Shown here: piece after piece, positions 56,812 through 64,000 of the stretch
Layout: every line of letters begins with the position of its first letter
Numbering within the stretch: the stretch's first letter is position 1
From: Phaeobacter sp. A36a-5a
GTDB taxonomy: Bacteria > Pseudomonadota > Alphaproteobacteria > Rhodobacterales > Rhodobacteraceae
NCBI RefSeq assembly: GCF_037911135.1
Contig: NZ_JBBLYU010000002.1
Coordinates: 62,001-126,000 of the forward strand
Reading direction: 5' to 3'
DNA: 64,000 nucleotides
The notes under the pieces: model-generated
Seen by the model: the letters and a program-made list of their open reading frames with translations, nothing else
Database searches by the model: none
What the model was told of the DNA's origin: nothing
Made by a program: the position numbers and the translations under genes

Positions 56812-58485
56812 ATGCGACCTGTTCATTCAGTTTTTGCCATTCTTGCGGCTACCACCGGCACAATCAGCATTGCCACATCCGCAGTTGCGGATGTGTTCCC
56901 TGTTTCTAGCCAGGTTTCCGCGGTAACGCTTTATCCGGGGCTTGCCCAAATCACCCGCACTGCGGCGGTGGACCTGCCTGCCGGGCGGCACCAGCTGATC
57001 CTGCAAAACGTGCCACAAAGCGCGCAGACCGCCAGCCTGCAGGTGCAGATCGCGGGCGGGCGCCGTATCAGCACCCTAATGCGAGAGGAGTCCGTGCCCC
57101 CTCAGGACGTGGCGACACCTGAGATTGACGCTGCTGAGGCACGTATCCGTCAGATCGAAGAACAGATCGCAGCCGTGACGGATGAAGCCGAACGTGCCCG
57201 AGCCACGGCCCGAGCCGCGCAGAGCTCAATCCAATTCCTTGAACAACTCGGCGGTAATGATGGTCTGGCGGGGGCGGATGCCTCAGCGCTGGCGGATATC
57301 GCGGTGATGATCTCAAACCGGGCGACTGCAAGCCATCGTGAGATTATTGATGCAGAGGCCGAGGCCCGCGCCAAGGAACAAGCTCTGACAGCACTCCAGG
57401 ACGAATTGAAGGAGGCCCACGCAGCACTCGCAGCCATCGCGCTGGAGGATGAGGACCGGCTCTTCATTGAGGTGGAAGTCGACGTTGCAGAGGCTGGGGG
57501 CGCCGAGGTTACACTCACCTATCTGACAGCTGGAGCGGGACATATAGGGTGGTCTCCCCATTATGAGCTGCATCTTGCGACAGGTGATGTGGCGGAGCTG
57601 ACTCTGGCGCGCAGCGTGATGCTGGCGCAGGATACGGGCGAGAGCTGGCAGGACATTGCGCTGACGCTGTCGACGGCGGAACCGCTGGGGCAATCAGCGC
57701 CATCGCGCCTGTTCCCACAGCTGCGTCGGATCGAGAAACCGATGCCTGTCCCAACGCCTAAGCAGCGGCTGTCATCTGATATGGAATTGCAGCTTGCCAA
57801 CGAACCGATAATCGAAGCGGCTGTGTTGGTTGATGAGCTACTTCCGCAATGGAGCGTCGACACGGGCGGCGTTGCGGCTGTCTATGGGTTTGGTGAGCCG
57901 GTCTCCATCGCCTCGGGTGTGGATGCGTTGCGGCTAGAAATGGACAGTGTCACCGCAAGCGCTGAGTTGAGAGCACAGGCGGTGCCACTGCGCAATGAGG
58001 TCGCTTATCGCGTGGTGCGTTTCGCAAACGAATTTGGCGAGCAGTTGCTGCCTGCAACAGAGGCTGCGCATTTCGTGGACGGGAAGCTGGTCGCCGTTGC
58101 AGATTTTCCGGGCCTGGCACCTGGGGCAGAGGCAGACATCGGGTTTGGGCCGATCAAGGGGCTAACCCTGCGCCGCGATGTTCTGGATCAGAGCGAAGGT
58201 GAACAGGGGCTGATTTCGCGCAATGCGGAACAGTTTAGCCGGGTTGAGATCGAGATCGAGAACCTGACTGACCAGCCCTGGCCTTTGCGGGTTCTTGACC
58301 GTGTTCCATACTCCCAGCAGGACGACCTTAAGATACGCTGGTCTGCGCGCCCTGCGCCGACGGAAGAAAACGTCGAGAAACAGCGCGGGATATTGGCCTG
58401 GGACATGGAGATCACTCAGGGCGCGCGTGAAGTGATCCAGATCGAGACAGAGCTGAGCTGGCCTGAAGATCAAATTCTGCGCTAG
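56812..58485 (+). CDS. DUF4139 domain-containing protein (mucoidy inhibitor MuiA family)
   Basis: 557 residues with a signal peptide (about 26 residues, ending in SAVA-D). An N-terminal beta domain of DUF4140 type (about 30-100: VTLYPGLAQITRTA, LPAGRHQLILQNVP) is followed by a long coiled coil (about 105-215) and the DUF4139 beta-rich C-terminal domain (LTYLTAGAGHIGWSPHYELHL; LTLARSVMLAQDTGESWQDI). The family name comes from a plasmid-borne inhibitor of mucoidy; the molecular role is unknown. It is convergent with the livM-type gene at 24 bases. Confidence 0.92.
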   Translation: MRPVHSVFAILAATTGTISIATSAVADVFPVSSQVSAVTLYPGLAQITRTAAVDLPAGRHQLILQNVPQSAQTASLQVQIAGGRRISTLMREESVPPQDVATPEIDAAEARIRQIEEQIAAVTDEAERARATARAAQSSIQFLEQLGGNDGLAGADASALADIAVMISNRATASHREIIDAEAEARAKEQALTALQDELKEAHAALAAIALEDEDRLFIEVEVDVAEAGGAEVTLTYLTAGAGHIGWSPHYELHLATGDVAELTLARSVMLAQDTGESWQDIALTLSTAEPLGQSAPSRLFPQLRRIEKPMPVPTPKQRLSSDMELQLANEPIIEAAVLVDELLPQWSVDTGGVAAVYGFGEPVSIASGVDALRLEMDSVTASAELRAQAVPLRNEVAYRVVRFANEFGEQLLPATEAAHFVDGKLVAVADFPGLAPGAEADIGFGPIKGLTLRRDVLDQSEGEQGLISRNAEQFSRVEIEIENLTDQPWPLRVLDRVPYSQQDDLKIRWSARPAPTEENVEKQRGILAWDMEITQGAREVIQIETELSWPEDQILR

Positions 58486-58509
58486 CCCTGCCGCCTGCCG
58501 GTCTCGGCG

Positions 58510-59580
58510 CTAGCGTTGCCCGCGCAGGCGGCCCACCACGCCGCTAGGGAAGAAGTAGACGCTAAGTATGAAAAGGACACCCAGCCACAATAGCCACCTG
58601 TCCGGGCTCAGGAGTTCGGGCAGCAACGGCAACCCCTCGGTCATGCCGGAAAGCACGCCCATCAGGTTTTGCAGGTAATTCTGCGCAAGTACAAAAACGG
58701 TCGCACCAACCACCGCACCGTAGATCGTGCCCATACCACCGATGACGACCATCAGCAGGATATCAATCATGATGGTCATCGACAGGGTGGTGTCTGGTCC
58801 CACGTAACGTAGCCAGATCGCATAGAGAGAGCCGGACAGCGCAGCAATCGCCGCCGAGAGACAGGTGGCCGTGACGCGGTAGTAAACAACGCGGTAGCCG
58901 ATCGCCTCCGCCCGGAAATCATTCTCGCGGACGGCCTGCAAAACGCGACCGAACGGTGAGTTCACGATGCGCAACAGGGCCAGAAACAGCAGCGCGCTGC
59001 CTGCGAAAATCAGGTAGTAGGTGAGCAGTCGTCCGTTGAGTTTGACGCCTAACAGTTCACCGCCAAACAGCTCCGTGCCAAATTTGAACGCAGGTCCCAA
59101 CTCGCGCGGGGTCTTGAACGTCAGACCGTCTTCGCCGCCGGTCAGACCAGAGAGCTGGCTGACAAGGACGGCAACGGCGGAGGCAACCGCAAGCGTGATC
59201 ATCGCAAAAAAGATGGCCCGCACCCGCAATGAAAACAGGCCAATCAACAGCGCCAGCCCAGCGGCGAGACCAGCACCGGTGAGAGAGCCGACCAGAAGCG
59301 CATCGAATCCGCGCCCCATGTGGGTGGAGGCCAGTGCCACACCATAGGCGCCCATGCCAAAGAACATCGTGTGGGCAAAGCTGACGATGCCGCCGTAGCC
59401 CAGCAGCAGATCATAGCTCGCCACCAGCACCACGAATATGCAGATGCGTGCAGCCGTATCCACTGTCCGCACGCCCGGAAACAGGAAGGGTGCGAAGGCA
59501 AGACAAATCAGAATGACAGCCAGCAAAAGGGCCAGAATGCGAGAGCGGGGCAGGTCGCCAGACAGAAGAATGTGCATCAT
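58510..59580 (-). CDS. livM: Branched-chain-amino-acid-type ABC transporter permease (LivM-like)
   Basis: 356-residue inner-membrane permease with about nine to ten helices, LivM type: SYDLLLGYGGIVSFAHTMFFGMGAY at helices 2-3 (two adjoining blocks), FGRVLQAVRENDFRAEAIGY as the coupling loop to the ATPase, and VVIGGMGTIYGAVVGA. Last gene of the operon; its ATG overlaps the LivH-like stop by four bases (ATGA). The substrate may be an amino acid, urea or amide; the family alone does not decide. Confidence 0.92.
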   Translation of the reverse strand: MMHILLSGDLPRSRILALLLAVILICLAFAPFLFPGVRTVDTAARICIFVVLVASYDLLLGYGGIVSFAHTMFFGMGAYGVALASTHMGRGFDALLVGSLTGAGLAAGLALLIGLFSLRVRAIFFAMITLAVASAVAVLVSQLSGLTGGEDGLTFKTPRELGPAFKFGTELFGGELLGVKLNGRLLTYYLIFAGSALLFLALLRIVNSPFGRVLQAVRENDFRAEAIGYRVVYYRVTATCLSAAIAALSGSLYAIWLRYVGPDTTLSMTIMIDILLMVVIGGMGTIYGAVVGATVFVLAQNYLQNLMGVLSGMTEGLPLLPELLSPDRWLLWLGVLFILSVYFFPSGVVGRLRGQR

Positions 59581-60608
59581 TTTGCCTTTACCACCGGGAT
59601 CATTCCCATCGGGCGCCACATCAGGATTGCGACCATTAGGGCGATATTGGAAACAAGGGCCAGTTTCGGCTCTACGAAGGCGACATAGTTCTGCAACAGC
59701 CCGACCAGCAGCGCACCGATGAAGCAGCCTTCAACCGATCCGAGACCGCCGATGATCACCACAATGAAGATCAGGATCATCGCCTGATTGCCCATATGGG
59801 CGGTGATAACTTCCTGATAGAGGCCCCACATCACACCTCCCAGGCCCGCAAGGGCTGAACCTGCGATGAACACGCCGACGAAGACGAGGCGCAGGCGATA
59901 TCCGAGCGCGGCGACCATCTCGCCGTTCTGTACGCCTGCGCGGACGATCAACCCGATCTTGGTCCGGCGCAGCACGAAGCGCATGGCAGCAAAGACCGCA
60001 AGGCCGACGGCGACGGTAACAAGACGGTACTTCTCGATAGCGGCGTCGCCGAAGGTCAGCGCCCCCTTCAGCGCCTCGGGACGTGTGAAGTAGATTTCTT
60101 CCGGCCCCCAAAGGACGATGATCAGCTGTTCGGCAATGATCAGGCCACCCATGGTGACCAGGATCTGGCTCAGATGATTGCCATAGACGGGTTTGACGAT
60201 CACCCGTTCGAATGCCCAACCCATGAGGGCGGTCGCCGCCATTGCGGCAAGAACGGCGGCGAGAATGGCCAGCAGGTTCAATGCCAGCGACGGCGCATTG
60301 GTCAGCTGGCCCAGTGTCAGCAAAACCGAAATTCCGATGAAGGCTCCAACAGAAACGAAGGCGCCATGGCCGAAGTTGATGACATCCATCAGCCCGAAAA
60401 CAAGCGTCAGCCCGGAGGCCATGAGGAAGATCATCATTCCCATGGCCAGCCCGGAAACCGTCAGGGTCATCCAGCTTGCAGGGTTCTGCACGGCGATAAA
60501 ACCGGCGATAGCCAACAGTGGAACCAGCAGCAGCGGTGCGTAGGGGGCCAGTCGGTCGCGGAGCGACGATTGAGCCATCGTTGGCGCGTGTTCGGGGGCA
60601 GCGGTCAT
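59577..60608 (-). CDS. livH: Branched-chain-amino-acid-type ABC transporter permease (LivH-like)
   Basis: 343-residue permease, LivH type, with about eight to nine helices: ASGLTLVFGLMDVINFGHGAF (split into two family blocks), RTKIGLIVRAGVQNGEMVAALGY as coupling loop, and VVIIGGLGSVEGCFIGALLVG. The start ATG 60608 has AGGAG eight bases upstream. It follows the LivF-like gene by 58 bases, the largest gap within the cotranscribed part, which holds a hairpin at 60650-60670. Confidence 0.92.
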   Translation of the reverse strand: MTAAPEHAPTMAQSSLRDRLAPYAPLLLVPLLAIAGFIAVQNPASWMTLTVSGLAMGMMIFLMASGLTLVFGLMDVINFGHGAFVSVGAFIGISVLLTLGQLTNAPSLALNLLAILAAVLAAMAATALMGWAFERVIVKPVYGNHLSQILVTMGGLIIAEQLIIVLWGPEEIYFTRPEALKGALTFGDAAIEKYRLVTVAVGLAVFAAMRFVLRRTKIGLIVRAGVQNGEMVAALGYRLRLVFVGVFIAGSALAGLGGVMWGLYQEVITAHMGNQAMILIFIVVIIGGLGSVEGCFIGALLVGLLQNYVAFVEPKLALVSNIALMVAILMWRPMGMIPVVKAK

Positions 60609-60649
60609 CTGTTGATCTCCTGCCGGATAAGGCAATGGCGGGGTCTGTC

Positions 60650-60670
60650 TTGAACATCGGGCATGTTCAA
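60650..60670 (-). promoter_or_regulatory. Hairpin between livF- and livH-type genes
   Basis: A perfect 8-base inverted repeat TTGAACAT / ATGTTCAA with a 5-base loop, overlapping the stop of the ATPase gene. It lies inside the operon and lacks a T run, so an RNA processing or stability hairpin, or partial attenuation, is more likely than termination. Confidence 0.4.
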
Positions 60671-61410
60671 TGCGCCTCCATGCTGAGGCCCATCAGCCGC
60701 TCCTGCAAAGCGGTGTCGCCTGCCAATTCAGCCATTGCGCCTGACCAGATGACACGGCCGTCGTCCATAACGCTGGCGGTGTCGCCAAGCGCCTTGGCGA
60801 CTGCAAAATTCTGTTCGACCATCAGGATCGATGCACCCTGATCTTTCAGGTCCTTGATCGCGCGTGCCATGGTGGAGATGATCGCCGGGGCCAGGCCTTT
60901 TGTCGGTTCGTCGATCAGGTATAGCTTGCGTTCTTCGATCATGGAGCGGGCAATTGACAGCATCTGTTTTTGCCCGCCGGAGAGATTTCCGGCTTCGGAT
61001 TTCCAAAAGGTTTTCAGCGGCGGAAAGGCCTGAAAGATCCAGTCGAGCCGCGCCGTATCAATCGGGCCGGAAACCGCGGCGAGGACCATGTTTTCTTCAA
61101 CAGTCAGATCGGCAAAGATCCCCATATCCTCGGGGACGAAGCCGATGCCCGCGCGTGCAATGCTGGCGGTGGGCGTCTGGGTGATGTCGGCTCCATCGAA
61201 CAGGATGCGGCCACGATGGGTTCGCCAATGGCCGATAATGCTGCGTAGGGTCGTTGTTTTGCCGACACCGTTGCGCCCCAGCAGCATGGTGACACCGCCG
61301 CGCGGAACATCGAGGTCGACCCCCTGAAGAATATGGTACTGGGCGATCTTGGTATGGATCTCCTCAATCCGCAGAAGAGGAGGGGGGGCGGTTCGGTCGA
61401 GGTCATACAT
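60667..61410 (-). CDS. livF: ABC transporter ATP-binding protein (LivF-like)
   Basis: 247-residue ABC ATPase of the LivF type: Walker A GRNGVGKTT, Q-loop region GFVPEDMGIF, signature LSGGQKQML, Walker B LYLIDEPTKGLAP, H-loop-equivalent LMVEQN. All motifs are intact. It starts at ATG 61410, inside the end of the livG-type gene (8-base overlap), which points to translational coupling. Confidence 0.94.
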   Translation of the reverse strand: MYDLDRTAPPPLLRIEEIHTKIAQYHILQGVDLDVPRGGVTMLLGRNGVGKTTTLRSIIGHWRTHRGRILFDGADITQTPTASIARAGIGFVPEDMGIFADLTVEENMVLAAVSGPIDTARLDWIFQAFPPLKTFWKSEAGNLSGGQKQMLSIARSMIEERKLYLIDEPTKGLAPAIISTMARAIKDLKDQGASILMVEQNFAVAKALGDTASVMDDGRVIWSGAMAELAGDTALQERLMGLSMEAH

Positions 61411-62191
61411 GATCCAGGATCCCCTCCAGCCCACGGCCCATATAGGCCTCCTGCACCACGTCGGAGGCCATCACCTCCGTCGGAAGGCCATCGGCAGCCA
61501 GCGCGCCATTGTGCAGAACGATAATGCGGTCGGCTAGGGTTCGGATCACATCCATCTTATGCTCGACCAACAAGATGGTGCGGTCGGTCTGGCTTTTCAG
61601 ATCCGCGATGAGATCCAGCACGACCGGCGCTTCGTCCACGCTCATCCCGGCTGTCGGCTCGTCAAACATATAGACAAGAGGATCGAGCGCGATCAGCAGA
61701 GCGACTTCCAGCTTGCGCTGATTGCCATGGGACAGCTCCGAAACCATCTGCTGACGCTCGTCCAGCAGGCGGACCTGGGCGAGAATTCTTTCGGCCTGAT
61801 CAATCAGATCGGTGTGGCCTGTGACCATCGACCAAAGATTGAAGCCGCGCGCAGCCTTGGCCTGCACCACCAGCCGGACGTTTTCCAGCACAGTAAGGTC
61901 GGGAAACAGATTGGTCATCTGGAATGCGCGACCGATGCCTGCTTTGGTGCGGGCTGATACGGACTGCGTGCTGATGTCCCGCCCCATCAGCGTGACGCGA
62001 CCGGCGCTGGCGGGAATCTGTCCTGAAATCAGGTTGAAATAAGTGGTCTTCCCAGCGCCATTGGGGCCGACAATGGCCGTGAGTTCGCCCGGATGAAAGT
62101 CACAAGTCACTGCATCGACGGCCACATGCCCGCCAAAGCGTACGGTGAGATCGCTGGTGGACAGTAGAGGGGCGGGCATGGGTGCATCCAT
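61403..62191 (-). CDS. livG: ABC transporter ATP-binding protein (LivG-like)
   Basis: 262-residue ABC ATPase of the LivG type: Walker A GPNGAGKTT, the LivG-typical FQMTNLFPDLTVLENV, signature LSHGNQRKLE (the family's variant of LSGGQ), Walker B YMFDEPTAGMS and the VEHKMD switch. ATG 62191 is used; ATG 62179 is a second choice, both with weak ribosome binding sites. It follows the binding-protein gene by about 101 bases containing a hairpin. Confidence 0.93.
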   Translation of the reverse strand: MDAPMPAPLLSTSDLTVRFGGHVAVDAVTCDFHPGELTAIVGPNGAGKTTYFNLISGQIPASAGRVTLMGRDISTQSVSARTKAGIGRAFQMTNLFPDLTVLENVRLVVQAKAARGFNLWSMVTGHTDLIDQAERILAQVRLLDERQQMVSELSHGNQRKLEVALLIALDPLVYMFDEPTAGMSVDEAPVVLDLIADLKSQTDRTILLVEHKMDVIRTLADRIIVLHNGALAADGLPTEVMASDVVQEAYMGRGLEGILDHV

Positions 62192-62247
62192 CTGAAACGG
62201 GGTAGTGGCCGGGTGATCGCGGCGGGCCGCGCAATCCCATGTGACGT

Positions 62248-62278
62248 GCCGGGCCCGGTGGCGGTCGCCCCGGACCCG
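62248..62278 (-). terminator. Stem-loop between the binding-protein gene and livG
   Basis: CCGGGCCCG / CGGACCCGG, nine pairs with one mismatch, 13-base loop, 15 bases after the binding-protein stop. Hairpins here commonly protect the binding-protein mRNA or lower readthrough into the transporter genes, which would give excess binding protein. No T run. Confidence 0.45.
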
Positions 62279-62292
62279 GTCGCGTTGTGTGA

Positions 62293-63477
62293 TCAGTTGC
62301 GGATCGGAATCGGCAGATCGTCGATGCTCAGCTCGCGAACCAGTTCCGGGATGGCCCATTCGACATCGTCGTCGACACGCAGTTTGAAGTGATACATGGA
62401 TTGCAGCGCCTGATGATCCTCGGCCCGGAATTTCATGGTGCCCTTCGGGGTTTGCCATTCCATGCCTTCCATCGCCGCAATCAACGCCTCGGTGTCGGTG
62501 GATCCGGCCTTCTTGATCGCTTCCACGGCGGCGATGCCAGCGGCCATTCCGCCTGCGGTGAAGAAATCGGGCGGGCTGTCGAACCGTTCAAAATGGGTCT
62601 TCACCAGCCAGTCGTTCACCGGATTGTCAGGCAGTTCGTAGTAGTAATACGTGCCACCTTCCATACCTGCGAAATCCTTGAACCCTTTCAGGGCGGCGAG
62701 GATGTTTCCAACGCCGGCAAATTCGATCCCGAAACGACCGGGATCCATTGCGTTGATCTTGGCCCATGGATTGCCACCACCGGCCCAGATGATGAAAAGC
62801 TTCTTCTCGCCCTCGAGATCTTTCATCGCGTTGAAAATGCGCTCGCCCGCAGCGGTAAAGTCGGTGGTGTCGGTTGGGGCGAATTCCTCATGGACAATTT
62901 GGTGGCCCTGAGCGGCCAGGGCTTCGCGGAAGGCTGCGATGCCGTCGCGGCCAAAGGCATAGTCCTGTGCCAGCGTTGCGATATGCACATTTTCACCGGC
63001 TAGGGCGATGGCGCTGGCCACCGCATCCTGCGAGGAATTGCGCGAGGTGCGGAAAATGTAACGGTTCCAATTCGCGCCCGTGATGGAATCGGCAACCGCC
63101 GGCTCCACGATCAGCAGTTTTTCGTATTCTTCGGCAACCGGCAGCATCGCCAGCGCAACGCCGGAGCTGACCGGCCCGATGGCCAAATCCACCTCGTCGT
63201 CGCCGTAGGCTTCTTCCAGAAGTGCCTTGCCATTCTCAGGCTTGAGCTGGGTGTCCTTTTCGATCACGACGATTTTTTCGCCGTTGATTTCCATAGTGCC
63301 GCCGGTGGCATATTCCAGACCCAGCATCAGCCCGTCATGGGATTGTTTGGCATAGGCCTCGAACGGGCCGGTCTTGCCGTAGACATGGGCGATTTTGATA
63401 TCTGCAAAGGCGGCGGTGGCCAGCGCAGAGGTCAGCGTCAGTGCGGAGACCATCCCCGCAGCAAATGTGCGTTTCAT
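62293..63477 (-). CDS. ABC transporter substrate-binding protein (Leu/Ile/Val-type, Peripla_BP_6)
   Basis: 394 residues with a 25-residue signal peptide (KRTFAAGMVSALTL ... AAFA/D), so a periplasmic binding protein. Two lobes of the type I periplasmic fold are visible (AHVYGKTGPFEAYAKQ; AIGPVSSGVALAML; ATLAQDYAFGRDG; FFTAGGMAAGIAAVEAIKKAG). It delivers the ligand to the two permeases and two ATPases encoded downstream. GGGAG is seven bases before the ATG. The ligand is probably an amino acid or related small amide; exact specificity is not predictable. Confidence 0.92.
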   Translation of the reverse strand: MKRTFAAGMVSALTLTSALATAAFADIKIAHVYGKTGPFEAYAKQSHDGLMLGLEYATGGTMEINGEKIVVIEKDTQLKPENGKALLEEAYGDDEVDLAIGPVSSGVALAMLPVAEEYEKLLIVEPAVADSITGANWNRYIFRTSRNSSQDAVASAIALAGENVHIATLAQDYAFGRDGIAAFREALAAQGHQIVHEEFAPTDTTDFTAAGERIFNAMKDLEGEKKLFIIWAGGGNPWAKINAMDPGRFGIEFAGVGNILAALKGFKDFAGMEGGTYYYYELPDNPVNDWLVKTHFERFDSPPDFFTAGGMAAGIAAVEAIKKAGSTDTEALIAAMEGMEWQTPKGTMKFRAEDHQALQSMYHFKLRVDDDVEWAIPELVRELSIDDLPIPIRN

Positions 63478-63619
63478 CCTGTAGCTCCCTCGTGGCGCGC
63501 CAAGATGTTTGGCGCGGTCTCGCTCCTGTGGTGGCAGGCTAGCGGCGGGGTGTCAAACCGGTCAATTGCGCGGAAATACGTATTTTTTGATCCCATTTTG
63601 TGAACGTGGCGTTCGGCGT

Positions 63620-64000
63620 CTATTTCGCAGACCATTCAGTGGCGAGGGCTCGGGCGTTATTGGCCAAGACCATTACGTCAATCCCAACTGCAAGGAACTG
63701 CGCGCCCATATCCAGATAGGCCTGTGTCGCCTCGGGGGCAGTGCCCAGAATGCCAGGCGCCCTTCCGGCAGCCTTGATCCGGGTCATGGCATCGGCGATC
63801 ACTGCTCTGACCTCCGGGTGGGCGGAGTTGCCCTGATGTCCCATGTCAGTGGACAGGTCGGCAGGTCCTATAAAAATCCCGTCGACACCTTCGACCTCCA
63901 GAATGTCGTCGAGATTTTCGATGCCTTTACGGTTTTCGACCTGCAACAGGAGGCAGATTTCCTGATCGGCGGTTCGAGTATAGTCGCTGACAGAGCCGAA
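63620..64000 (-). CDS. HpcH/HpaI family aldolase, C-terminal part (5' end outside window)
   Basis: The last 126 residues of a class II pyruvate aldolase of the HpcH/HpaI/GarL family, cleaving 4-hydroxy-2-oxo acids. The reading frame is open to the window edge. Visible are LQVENRKGIENLD, GVDGIFIGPADLS with its metal and substrate loop, and the C-terminal GAQFLAVGIDVMVLANNAR. The gene lies upstream of the ABC uptake operon on the same strand with a 142-base gap, so it may be cotranscribed or independently expressed. Confidence 0.9.
   Translation of the reverse strand, partial: FGSVSDYTRTADQEICLLLQVENRKGIENLDDILEVEGVDGIFIGPADLSTDMGHQGNSAHPEVRAVIADAMTRIKAAGRAPGILGTAPEATQAYLDMGAQFLAVGIDVMVLANNARALATEWSAK

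Overview
The window is chromosomal DNA of high G+C content from an alphaproteobacterium, most likely the Roseobacter group of the Rhodobacterales. That placement is an inference. It rests on the gene content (a MoxR / DUF58 / DUF4159 cluster divergent from DUF1285, DUF2794, a zf-CHCC protein, accD-folC, a hydroxypyruvate isomerase) and on protein sequences of Rhodobacterales type. I saw no rRNA, tRNA, insertion sequence, integrase, prophage module or CRISPR array. Most of the window reads as ordinary core genome with short intergenic gaps and many 4-base start/stop overlaps.

Layout. 1-4.5 kb: the 3' part of recQ, yaaA, and a convergent cytosolic hybrid histidine kinase. 4.6-12.2 kb: a giant alpha-2-macroglobulin-like protein with an intact thioester, translationally coupled to penicillin-binding protein 1C; this is a known periplasmic defence/repair pair. 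12.2-19.8 kb: a four-gene minus-strand operon (MoxR ATPase, DUF58, a BatA-like/DUF4159 membrane protein, a second membrane protein), divergent from a DUF1285 gene. 20-24.3 kb: hydroxypyruvate isomerase, a DUF2798 membrane protein, DNA polymerase I. 24.4-30 kb: an MHYT-GGDEF-EAL protein, a small zinc protein, an ABC ATPase without a visible permease, two hypothetical proteins and a lipoprotein.

30.3-36.7 kb: an unusual ABC-exporter-like protein whose nucleotide-binding domain has lost its ATPase motifs, is split by an insert and carries a C-terminal cyclic-nucleotide-binding domain. It overlaps a CPBP membrane protease gene. accD and folC follow. 36.8-46.9 kb: zapE, an MFS transporter, a DMT exporter / HAD / ornithine cyclodeaminase operon, an fghA-sthA-yaiI operon (formaldehyde detoxification and redox balance), an AEC transporter and a TetR regulator. 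46.9-56.7 kb: a membrane-anchored class II cytochrome c, an ArsR-type regulator, DUF2794, an M17 aminopeptidase / NlpC-P60 operon, an Hpt-like protein without its histidine, beta-carbonic anhydrase, a cyclase-like DUF3095 protein, an MFS transporter and asd. 56.8-64 kb: a DUF4139 protein and a complete branched-chain-amino-acid-type ABC uptake operon, preceded by a truncated HpcH/HpaI aldolase gene.

The best candidates for undescribed biology are the degenerate ABC/cyclic-nucleotide-binding protein with its coupled protease, the DUF3095 cyclase-like protein, the pseudo-Hpt protein, and a 422-base gene-free stretch at 45.8-46.3 kb with several perfect hairpins. No search or structure prediction could be run; all family assignments are by motif recognition.
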